From: Nostoc sp. T09
Lineage (GTDB): Bacteria; Cyanobacteriota; Cyanobacteriia; Cyanobacteriales; Nostocaceae
Direction: 5' to 3'
Assembly (NCBI RefSeq): GCF_002154695.1
Contig: NZ_MTAV01000018.1
Location: forward strand, 1-62,240
DNA length: 62,240 nucleotides
Below are positions 1 through 7,125 of the stretch, in pieces. The notes under the pieces were generated by a model. That model saw only the letters and a program-made list of their open reading frames with translations. It was not told the DNA's origin and ran no database searches. The position numbers were made by a program, and so were the translations under genes. Each line of letters opens with the position of its first letter. Position 1 is the stretch's first letter.

Positions 1-37
1 GTGTGGGAGGTGTGGGGAGTGTGGGGAGTGTGGGGGA
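1..37. repeat. GTGTGGGGA-type tandem repeat, left flank
   Basis: Units of GTGTGGGGA and variants are repeated about four times at the window edge. A very similar array lies in inverted orientation at 484-521, so the pair brackets the four-helix-bundle gene. The array may continue beyond the window. Confidence 0.75.
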
Positions 38-451
38 TTAGTCGAGTAACCAATCATCTGGATGGGTAATCATTTTGACTAACCCGCTAAGGATTTGATT
101 GTAATTTCCGTAGAGTTTTCTTCCTTGTTCGACCGTGAGATACTGGCATTTTACGGCAAACTTTAACCACACTTGAGTTTCTGCTGCCTCCGCTTGTCTA
201 CGACACGCTACGCGAACACAATCATTCAATTTAGCAACAAAAGCAGCTTTATATCTCCGTTTTCTCCAAGCTTCTGCCAGATTAGCACAGACTGAGCGAG
301 AAGAGCGCCGAATTTGATCGGTTAATGAATATTTTTCTTCAGATGGGAACTTTTTAGAATATTCAAAAATTTGCATCGCTGTTTCAAATGCCAATTGATA
401 AATAGCTAAATCCTCATGAGTTCTAAAATACTTTTTCCTTTTTTCTTCCAT
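38..451 (-). CDS. Four-helix bundle protein (S23 / 23S rRNA-intervening-sequence family)
   Basis: About 138 residues from the chosen ATG at 451. The reading frame stays open upstream to 535, but that extension only translates the GTGTGGG repeat, so it is rejected. The core (RTHEDLAIYQLAFE near the start, then an IRRSSRSVCANLAEA segment and EAAETQVWLKFA) is the S23/IVP four-helix bundle signature; such proteins occur alone, inside rRNA intervening sequences, or as the Avd partner of diversity-generating retroelements. No reverse transcriptase is nearby, so the role is unknown. Odd feature: between LNDC and AEAAE there are eight extra residues (VRVACRRQ) encoded by a 24-nt dispersed repeat (194-217), inserted in frame where family members normally run straight through. 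The gene is divergent from the kinase at 527. Confidence 0.8.
   Translation of the reverse strand: MEEKRKKYFRTHEDLAIYQLAFETAMQIFEYSKKFPSEEKYSLTDQIRRSSRSVCANLAEAWRKRRYKAAFVAKLNDCVRVACRRQAEAAETQVWLKFAVKCQYLTVEQGRKLYGNYNQILSGLVKMITHPDDWLLD
194..217 (-). repeat. Small dispersed repeat inserted in the S23 gene
   Basis: A 24-nt segment containing TGTCTACGACACGCTACGCG on the plus strand adds exactly eight codons to the S23 gene. It shares the TGTCTACGAC core with the repeats at 1331-1360, 1891-1925 and 2701-2730 and resembles the small dispersed repeats known from Nostoc genomes. Confidence 0.6.
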
Positions 452-483
452 CTTCTTTAATTTCGACCGCTCTGTTCTCAATC

Positions 484-521
484 TTCCCACACCTCCCACA
501 CTCCCCACACCCCCCACACCC
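484..521. repeat. Inverted GTGTGGGGA-type repeat, right flank
   Basis: CCCACAC/CCCCACAC units on the plus strand mirror the array at 1-37. The array fills most of the gap between the divergent S23 and histidine kinase genes and may therefore include part of both promoter or leader regions. Confidence 0.75.
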
Positions 522-526
522 CATAT

Positions 527-3500
527 ATGTTGCAATCAATAAACACCTTTTTTACCTCAAGCCCCTTTATCCCCCACGGGCATTGCTATCTCTGGAATCC
601 AGGGTTGGTATTTTTACATGTGCTATCTGATTCTTTAATTGCCCTAGCATATTATTCGATTCCGTTAACATTGCTCTATTTCGTCTACAAGCGCAAAAGC
701 TTTGCCTTCAAGGGTATATTTCTGTTATTTAGTGCTTTTATAGTTGCTTGTGGCACAACTCATGTTATGTCAATTTGGACACTTTGGTATCCAAATTATT
801 GGGTATCTGGTGTTGTCAAAGCCATGACGGCAATAGTTTCGGTTTACACGGCGCTCGTGCTAGTAGAACTAGTACCCAAAGTGCTAGAAATGCCCAGTAC
901 AGAACAGTTAGAAGCAACTAACCAAGAACTGCAACAGCAAATCATTGAACGTCAAAGGGCAGAAGCCGCACTAAGCGATAGCGAAAGGCGATTCCGGGCT
1001 ATCTTTGACCAGACTTTCCAATTTATGGGGTTGCTGCAACCAGATGGCACACTTTTAGAAGTCAACCGAACCGCCCTCAACTTTGGCGGGCTGACTCATG
1101 CTGATGTCATCAATCGCCCGCTTTGGCAGACGCGATGGTGGACAATTTCACAGGAAACTCAAAATCGCTTACAAGCTGCGATCGCTCAGGCAGCATCTGG
1201 TCAATTTGTCCGTTATCAAGTTGATGTCAGGGGTGCAGAAGATACACAAGCAAGGGTTGATTTTTCCCTCAAACCTGTGTTTGATGAAGCTGGGCAAGTA
1301 GTCATACTCATCGCTGAAGGCCGTGATATTAGCGCTGTCTACTATGAGCTGCACTTACGCAAACAAGCAGAGGCAGCATTACGTAAAGCGCATGATGAGT
1401 TAGAAATTCGAGTTCAAGAACGAACTACAGAGTTATTGGAAGCTAATGAAGCTTTACAGACTGAAATTACTGAACGTCAACGCATAGAATCACAGCTAAG
1501 GAATACAACAACACTGCAACGCGCGATTTTAAATAGTGCTAACTACACAATTATTTCCACCACACCAGAAGGTATCATTCAAACTTTTAATGCAGCGGCG
1601 GAACGATGGCTGGGATATACTGCCCATGAGGTAGTTAAGAAAACAACTCCAGCAATCATCCATGACTGGGATGAAATTGTGAAAGTGGCGCAAGAACTGT
1701 CTCAAGAACTGGGTGTAAATATTGAGCCTGGATTTGAGGTATTTGTTGCTAAGGCGCGACGTGGGCAGATAGACGAGCGCGAATGGACTTACATCCGCAA
1801 AGACGGTTCGCGCTTTCCGGTGCTGCTGTCAGTAACAGCTTTGCGTGACGCAGAAAACAATATTACAGGCTTTCTCGGCATTGGCAGCGACATCAGCGAT
1901 GTCTACGAAGAGCTTCGCTTACGCAAAGCGGCTGAGGAGGCTTTACGCCAAAGCGAACATCGGTATGCCACCTTAGCAAAAGCTGCACCAGTCGGAATTT
2001 TCCGTACTGATGCTTCTGGATACTGCAACTTCATGAACAAGCAAGCCTGTGAGATTATTGGAGCTATTCCAGAAGAGTTACTTGGAGAAGGCTGGATAAA
2101 ATTTTTGCATCTTGAAGATCGCCAGCGTGTGATTAGGCAATGGCATCAAACTATACAACAAAAATTACCTTTTAAATCTGAGCATCGTTTTCGTAATTAC
2201 AAGGGCAAAACCACTTGGGTGTTAGCTCAGGCAGTAGCGGAGATGGGAACGGGAGGAGAAGTTACTGGCTTTATTGGCACAATCACAGATATTAGCGAAC
2301 AGCAAGCTGCGCTGCGCGATCGCACAATAGCAGAGGAAGCACTGAGCCAAAGTGAAGCCACCCTCCGCAGTTTCTTTGACAGCGCACCGATGCTGATGGG
2401 AATTGTTGAGGTGATGGAGGATGACATTCTACATATTTCTGATAATGCCACGGCCGCGAAATTTTATGGACTGACACCAACAATAATGCAGAATCGGCTA
2501 GCCAGCGAATTGGGCACGCCACAAAATTATATACACCAATGGATTGAGAATTATCGCGAAGCCGAGCGCAGCCATTCTCCGGTTCGCTTTGAATATACTC
2601 ACGAGACGCCCACAGGTAAGAGATGGCTGTCAGCAACAGTTTCGGCAATTAATAGCGATCGCAGTAGCCGTGCGCGATTTTGTTATGTAGTTGAAGATAT
2701 TAGCGATGTCTACGACGAGCTTCGCTTACGTAAGCAATCACAAGAGGAACTACAGAAACAAGCATTTCTTCTCGACCTAACTCACGACACAATCATAGTC
2801 CGCGATTCAAACGCTAGGATTACCTTTTGGAACCGTGGTGCAGAGGAGATGTACGGCTGGGCTAAAGCAGAAGCAATTGGACAAATTTCTCATGAATTCT
2901 TGCAAACTAAATTTCCCCAGCCGATAGCAGAAATTGAAGCTGAACTTTTGCAAACAGGGCGTTGGGAAGGTGAACTCGTACACACTAAACGTGATGGTAC
3001 CTCTGTTGTCGTCGCCAGCCGTTGGGCATTGCAGCGCGACGAGCAAGGTAAAGTTGAAAGAACTCTTGAGATTAATAACGATATTACCGAGCGTAAACAA
3101 ACCGAAGATGAACTTCGTCACCTGAGTCAAGCATTAGAAAGCGCAGTCGAAGGCATATCACAGTTAGATACTCAGGGACGTTATCTCAAGATAAATCCAG
3201 CTTATGCCAGCGCAGTTGGTTACCAACCAGAGGAATTGATTGGTATGGAATGGCATTTAACCGTACACCCAGAAGATCTAGAAAAATTGAATGCAGCTTA
3301 TCAATTAATGCTGGCCAACGGCAAGGTGGAACAAGAAGCTAGAGGTGTGCGAAAAGATAAGTCAGTTTTTGATAAACAAGTGGTGATGGTCAAAGCCTAT
3401 GACCGACAGCAGCAATTCATTGGGCATTATTGTTTTATGAAAGATATTAGCGATCGCCGCGAAATCGAACGCCTCAAAGATGAATTTGTTTCAGTAGTTA

Positions 3501-5005
3501 GTCATGAATTGCGCACGCCCCTCACTTCTATTTCTGGTGCCTTGGATTTATTAGCAGGTGGAGTTCTGCAAGCCGAGCCTGAAGAAGCGCAACGGATGTT
3601 AGATATTGCTGCTAGTAATACAGATCGGTTGGTGCGTCTAATTAATGACATCTTGGATATCGAACGCATCGAGTCGGGCAAGGTACAGATGACTCAGGAA
3701 CTCTGTGATGCAGGCGAGTTAATGACTCAATCATTAGAGATTGTAGAAGAAATGGCAGAGCAAGCAGGGGTGACATTATCAGTTTCTCCCCTATCAGTGC
3801 CAATTTGGGCCGATCCCGACCGGATAATTCAAGTTTTTACCAACTTACTCAGCAATGCGATTAAATTTTCGCCTCCGGGTTCAACAATTTGGTTGAGTGC
3901 CGAAATTCCAGCAGCCAAACAAATCCGCTTCCAAGTCAAAGACCAAGGTCGGGGTATCCCGGCTGAGAAACTCGAATCTATCTTTGAGCGCTTTGGACAA
4001 GTGGATGCTTCCGACTCCCGCCAAAAGGGAGGAACAGGTTTAGGTTTAGCTATTTGTCGGAGTATTTTGCACCATCATGACGGGCAAATCTGGGTTGAAA
4101 GTACCTTCAAAGAAGGCAGCAGTTTCTTCTTTACGCTGCCAATTCTTTCACAAGAGGACACCGGGGCAATCGGGCAAAGGGACAGGGAGAATCAAGAAAA
4201 TCTCTCCCCGTCTTTGCTGCTTCTAGGCACTGCTTCCACAGTTTCGCCTCTAATACTAGAGTGTGACGACGATCCCTCCGTTCGGGTTGTAGTGCAAACC
4301 ATGCTAGAACGACAAGGTTACCGTGTTATGGCAGCTGCATCGGGACAAGAAGCTGTAGAGCAGGCAAAGTTGTACCATCCTGATGCAATTATTCTCAACT
4401 TGATGATGCCGGGTATGGATGGTTGGGAAACCCTGGCAATTCTCAAACAGCAACCACACACCCAAAACATTCCTGTAATCATTCTCAGTGGTTTATTACC
4501 CAATGCCAATAAAATTTTGCCCCACAGTGTTAGCGATTGGATTGTCAAACCTCCCAATCCCAAACTGTTGTGTCAAGCTCTAGAAAAAGCTACGGTCACG
4601 CAAAATCAATCTATCAAAGTATTAATCATAGAAGATGATCTAGATTTGGCACAGGTACTCATTGCCCTGTTTAATCGTCATGGCATTGTCACTTTTTATG
4701 CCCAAACAGGACGGGAAGCCATACAGGTAAGCCAGAACATTATGCCTGATTTGTTGGTACTGGATTTAGGATTGCCAGAAAACGATGGTTTTGCTGTTGT
4801 CGATTGGCTACGACAACATCAGCGCCTGTGCCAAGTGCCGTTAGTTGTATACACAGCGCGAGATTTAGATGAGAGCGATCGCGAACGGTTAAAGTTAGGG
4901 CAAACCTTATTCCTCACCAAAGGACGCATTACACCCCAAGAATTTGAACAGCGAGTTATTAACTTGCTTAACCGGATGATTCGCGACAATAGCGAAGGAA
5001 GCTAG
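527..5005 (+). CDS. Hybrid sensor histidine kinase with ETR1-type ethylene-binding domain, six PAS domains and two receiver domains
   Basis: 1492 residues. Residues 1-120 form three membrane segments homologous to the plant ethylene receptor sensor domain: D35, Y42, I45, P46 and the copper-ligand pair C75 and H79 (ACGTTH) are all present. A coiled coil follows, then six PAS regions at about 154-269, 331-456, 479-589, 608-726, 744-853 and 866-976. The kinase core has the HisKA phospho-site H993 (SHELRTPL) and an ATPase domain with N box (NLLSNAIKFS) and GTGLGLAI. Two receiver domains end the protein. The first (about 1243-1356) has N1291 where the phospho-acceptor Asp should be; the second has an intact D1413. 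Several PAS linkers carry in-frame dispersed repeats. It is probably a membrane sensor that binds ethylene or a related ligand, possibly working with the CheY-like protein just downstream. Ligand and output are inferred. Confidence 0.93.
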   Translation: MLQSINTFFTSSPFIPHGHCYLWNPGLVFLHVLSDSLIALAYYSIPLTLLYFVYKRKSFAFKGIFLLFSAFIVACGTTHVMSIWTLWYPNYWVSGVVKAMTAIVSVYTALVLVELVPKVLEMPSTEQLEATNQELQQQIIERQRAEAALSDSERRFRAIFDQTFQFMGLLQPDGTLLEVNRTALNFGGLTHADVINRPLWQTRWWTISQETQNRLQAAIAQAASGQFVRYQVDVRGAEDTQARVDFSLKPVFDEAGQVVILIAEGRDISAVYYELHLRKQAEAALRKAHDELEIRVQERTTELLEANEALQTEITERQRIESQLRNTTTLQRAILNSANYTIISTTPEGIIQTFNAAAERWLGYTAHEVVKKTTPAIIHDWDEIVKVAQELSQELGVNIEPGFEVFVAKARRGQIDEREWTYIRKDGSRFPVLLSVTALRDAENNITGFLGIGSDISDVYEELRLRKAAEEALRQSEHRYATLAKAAPVGIFRTDASGYCNFMNKQACEIIGAIPEELLGEGWIKFLHLEDRQRVIRQWHQTIQQKLPFKSEHRFRNYKGKTTWVLAQAVAEMGTGGEVTGFIGTITDISEQQAALRDRTIAEEALSQSEATLRSFFDSAPMLMGIVEVMEDDILHISDNATAAKFYGLTPTIMQNRLASELGTPQNYIHQWIENYREAERSHSPVRFEYTHETPTGKRWLSATVSAINSDRSSRARFCYVVEDISDVYDELRLRKQSQEELQKQAFLLDLTHDTIIVRDSNARITFWNRGAEEMYGWAKAEAIGQISHEFLQTKFPQPIAEIEAELLQTGRWEGELVHTKRDGTSVVVASRWALQRDEQGKVERTLEINNDITERKQTEDELRHLSQALESAVEGISQLDTQGRYLKINPAYASAVGYQPEELIGMEWHLTVHPEDLEKLNAAYQLMLANGKVEQEARGVRKDKSVFDKQVVMVKAYDRQQQFIGHYCFMKDISDRREIERLKDEFVSVVSHELRTPLTSISGALDLLAGGVLQAEPEEAQRMLDIAASNTDRLVRLINDILDIERIESGKVQMTQELCDAGELMTQSLEIVEEMAEQAGVTLSVSPLSVPIWADPDRIIQVFTNLLSNAIKFSPPGSTIWLSAEIPAAKQIRFQVKDQGRGIPAEKLESIFERFGQVDASDSRQKGGTGLGLAICRSILHHHDGQIWVESTFKEGSSFFFTLPILSQEDTGAIGQRDRENQENLSPSLLLLGTASTVSPLILECDDDPSVRVVVQTMLERQGYRVMAAASGQEAVEQAKLYHPDAIILNLMMPGMDGWETLAILKQQPHTQNIPVIILSGLLPNANKILPHSVSDWIVKPPNPKLLCQALEKATVTQNQSIKVLIIEDDLDLAQVLIALFNRHGIVTFYAQTGREAIQVSQNIMPDLLVLDLGLPENDGFAVVDWLRQHQRLCQVPLVVYTARDLDESDRERLKLGQTLFLTKGRITPQEFEQRVINLLNRMIRDNSEGS
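1331..1360 (+). repeat. In-frame dispersed repeat, PAS linker copy 1
   Basis: Encodes SAVYYELHLR after DI at the end of PAS 1. It is related to copies 2 and 3 but more diverged. Linkers without the insert read DITERKQ or DISDRRE. Confidence 0.55.
1891..1925 (+). repeat. In-frame dispersed repeat, PAS linker copy 2
   Basis: Contains GCGATGTCTACGAAGAGC followed by TTCGCTTACGC and encodes SDVYEELRLRK after PAS 2. Only a few bases differ from copy 3. Confidence 0.6.
2701..2730 (+). repeat. In-frame dispersed repeat, PAS linker copy 3
   Basis: Contains GCGATGTCTACGACGAGC followed by TTCGCTTACG and encodes SDVYDELRLR after PAS 4. It adds about seven codons relative to the DITERKQ linker at about 3079. 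Confidence 0.6.
4159..4225 (+). repeat. Repeat-like inverted segment forming the kinase-receiver linker
   Basis: GACAGGGAGA and TCTCTCCCCGTC form an imperfect hairpin inside the coding sequence, exactly in the non-conserved linker between the ATPase domain and the first receiver. Its base composition resembles the G-rich intergenic repeats of this genome. Confidence 0.4.
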
Positions 5006-5074
5006 GACGAATGTATGGAGTTTCGCCTGTGTTTCCCTGCTTCTTCTTTGACCTAATGTATAGTTAGATTTGTT

Positions 5075-5449
5075 ATGACCACGAAACGCATTCTCATCAT
5101 TGATGATGAATATGATATCCGAGCAGTAGCTGAACTCGCCTTGAAAGCAGTAGGTGCTTGGCAAGTTTCGACGGCTGCTTCTGGTAGTGAGGGAGTTGCT
5201 AAGGCAGTTGCCGAACAGCCAGATGCGATCCTTTTGGATGTGATGATGCCTGATATGGATGGAATCGCTACCTTTCAAGCGTTACAAGCGAATCCTGCCA
5301 CTAAGTCAATTCCTGTTATTTTGCTGACAGCGAAAGCACAAGCTACCGAAAAACGGCGATTTGCTGAACTAGCAGTCCGAGCAATTATCACCAAGCCTTT
5401 CAAAGCCATGAAATTGCCTGCTCAAATTGCAGCGGCTCTCAACTGGTAG
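5075..5449 (+). CDS. CheY-like single-domain response regulator
   Basis: 124 residues, a lone receiver domain with no output domain. The acidic pocket (IIDDE, D10 and D11), phospho-acceptor D55 in LLDVMMPDMDG, T85 and K107 (TKPF) are all present, so it should be phosphorylatable. It starts 69 nt after the hybrid kinase stop on the same strand and ends at a hairpin at 5557-5585. The kinase at 527 is the obvious candidate partner; single-receiver proteins commonly act in phosphorelays or by protein-protein contact. The partnership is inferred from position only. Confidence 0.92.
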   Translation: MTTKRILIIDDEYDIRAVAELALKAVGAWQVSTAASGSEGVAKAVAEQPDAILLDVMMPDMDGIATFQALQANPATKSIPVILLTAKAQATEKRRFAELAVRAIITKPFKAMKLPAQIAAALNW

Positions 5450-5556
5450 ACTCGAAAAATTTTTTCTAAATTCTTTTCATCTCCACAATTTCTGCATTTT
5501 TGAGTTTTAAAGTTAAAAGCAACTAGAAAACCACCAACTTGATAACACTTTAACTC

Positions 5557-5588
5557 AGGGTGGAGTACAAATTCACCTCCACCCTAAT
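5557..5588 (+). terminator. Hairpin after the CheY-like gene
   Basis: AGGGTGGAG and CTCCACCCT form a perfect 9-bp stem with an 11-nt loop, followed by AATTCTTCT. The U-tract is weak, so termination efficiency is uncertain. Confidence 0.55.
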
Positions 5589-5642
5589 TCTTCTACTTTC
5601 ACGAGTTGGTTATGTTTCTTTGCAGTAACTCATTGGTGCAAT

Positions 5643-6080
5643 ATGGAAGATTTAGAGCTATTCCACTTTCATCTTGAAAGAGCAATCTACATTTTAAACT
5701 TTCAAGATAAAAAATTAGCAGAATGTTGGGTAACCCAGCTTCACAGTAGCATGGGTTTTCAATACACAGAATCTTTTTTAACAGCAGCAGTACTTGAATT
5801 GTCTATAACTGATACTGAGACATTTCACTGGGTTTTAGATAACTTGCATGGCTGGAAACCCTACGCTCAATTACTAGCAGCAGTTACTAGATTTGTCCTC
5901 AAAAAACTCATTGAAAAAGGATTTATTCCTAGTAAAGACTTTAGTTTTGACGCTCAAGGTAAGATTTTAATGCATGAAAATACTAAAACAGTAATCACGG
6001 CAGATACTTCCGATTCAGATAGACTCTTAATTGAAAAAGTCTTACTAACTCCCAAACAAGTTCATTCACTAACAAAATGA
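5643..6080 (+). CDS. Conserved hypothetical protein, unknown function
   Basis: 145 residues, soluble, with no signal peptide or membrane segment. It looks mostly helical (FHLERAIYILNFQDKKLAECWVTQ at the N-terminus, within residues 8-31) with several Trp and Leu residues and a Lys-rich C-terminus. I do not recognise the family. Its TGA stop overlaps the ATG of the next gene (ATGA at 6077-6080), so the two are translationally coupled, and the neighbour is a Mo-nitrogenase C-terminal-like protein. A role linked to that partner is only a guess. Confidence 0.7.
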   Translation: MEDLELFHFHLERAIYILNFQDKKLAECWVTQLHSSMGFQYTESFLTAAVLELSITDTETFHWVLDNLHGWKPYAQLLAAVTRFVLKKLIEKGFIPSKDFSFDAQGKILMHENTKTVITADTSDSDRLLIEKVLLTPKQVHSLTK

Positions 6081-6373
6081 TGTTTACCACTAAATTCGCT
6101 TCAATTCAATTTCCCAAGGTTCTACTACAACCAGTCCGTCAACGCCTTGAATCCTGCAAAATAGAAAATTACCGATTAGCGCGATTACTCTGCAAGATTA
6201 TTCCGGCCAGTTGTCCTTTTGAACGAGAAATTAAACTCTGCGATCGCACTATTGTTCACATTCCGCCTATATGTAAGCTCAATCCTTTCTACGAACAGTT
6301 AGTTGAGCTACGTTTCAAAGCTTTAAGCTATTTAGCAGATGAGTGTGGTGAAGATGTAACGATGTTTTGCTAA
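6077..6373 (+). CDS. Mo-dependent nitrogenase C-terminal domain-like protein
   Basis: 98 residues. The segment from VRQRLESCKIENYRLARLLC through CPFEREIKL to RFKALSYLADECGED matches a small family common in filamentous cyanobacteria and named after a C-terminal region of some Mo-nitrogenase proteins. No nitrogenase metal-cluster motif is present, so it is not a catalytic nitrogenase subunit. Conserved Cys residues lie in LLCKIIPASCPF and ICKL. It overlaps the preceding gene by 4 nt. Biochemical role unknown. Confidence 0.75.
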   Translation: MMFTTKFASIQFPKVLLQPVRQRLESCKIENYRLARLLCKIIPASCPFEREIKLCDRTIVHIPPICKLNPFYEQLVELRFKALSYLADECGEDVTMFC

Positions 6374-6457
6374 CAAGTTTCATTCCATAATTAAAATTTT
6401 TCTAATTACCCAGTACCCAGAATAAATTCCTCTTTTACGACTCTTGAGCCACTAAAC

Positions 6458-6673
6458 CTAGTATTCTTGTAAGCTTTTCCAAAAATCTTGCTTCGCTGCT
6501 ATATATTTAGCAATTTGTGCTTGATTTAAAGGTATAACTGTTGTTCCGGGACGAATAGGCTGTAATAGAGCATTCAGGCTACAAGATGAATTACTAGCCT
6601 TTCTGTAGACGCAACCAAAACTTATACCAGGTATCCGAAAGTAATCGCCAATTCGTAATTGTTGAAAAGTCAT
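6458..6673 (-). CDS. Small hypothetical protein
   Basis: 71 residues from an ATG at 6673. It has a compact beta-rich look (RIGDYFRIPGISFGCVYRKA, then QPIRPGTTVIPL), with a helical C-terminus. I do not recognise a named family. It is convergent with the Mo-nitrogenase-like gene, and its 5' side faces the long gyrA upstream region. Internal consistency of the composition favours a real gene, but no direct proof is visible. Confidence 0.5.
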   Translation of the reverse strand: MTFQQLRIGDYFRIPGISFGCVYRKASNSSCSLNALLQPIRPGTTVIPLNQAQIAKYIAAKQDFWKSLQEY

Positions 6674-7125
6674 TGGATTCTCAGCTGATATACAAAATAA
6701 CGGTTACGAAGTAGAAACTGATGGAAATAATCTACACTGTTATCTTATATTTGCTTCGTGATGTCTATAGTTAATTCAATTAGAATCCTTTATCAAACAT
6801 TTAATTGGCGTACACTCAGTCGCTATAATACCTACTGTGTAATGGTTATTTTATTTCTGAATTTTAAATTTTGAATTGCTTATATTTGGCAGGCTTTTTA
6901 GTTAGATACACTTAACCCTCAGGCAAAAGCCCCTCAGGTACAGTCATTTACCATTCTCTAGTAAGGTGTTTTTGAAGCCCTGAGAGTTAGCTCTCCCGGC
7001 AAGAAAAAGCAAAATGTGCTAGAATTGTACCAAAATATGGCAATTATTCAAGAGTAAATTGGAATAATTTTGCATTTTGTCAACTAGAAGGGCTAAAATC
7101 TGCGATTTTTGGAGTTTTTTAGGTT
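6674..7125. other. Intergenic region upstream of gyrA
   Basis: About 450 nt, AT-rich and without a convincing gene. It holds a small hairpin (GAGAGTTAGCTCTC near 6981-6994) within a GC-richer patch and presumably the gyrA promoter, which I cannot pin down. Confidence 0.5.

Noticed and set aside
38-451. S23 gene as part of a diversity-generating retroelement
   Set aside because: No reverse transcriptase, template repeat or variable repeat is visible nearby.
452-535. Extended N-terminus of the S23 protein
   Set aside because: It only translates the GTGTGGG repeat (Gly/Val-rich), and an ATG at 451 precedes the conserved domain.
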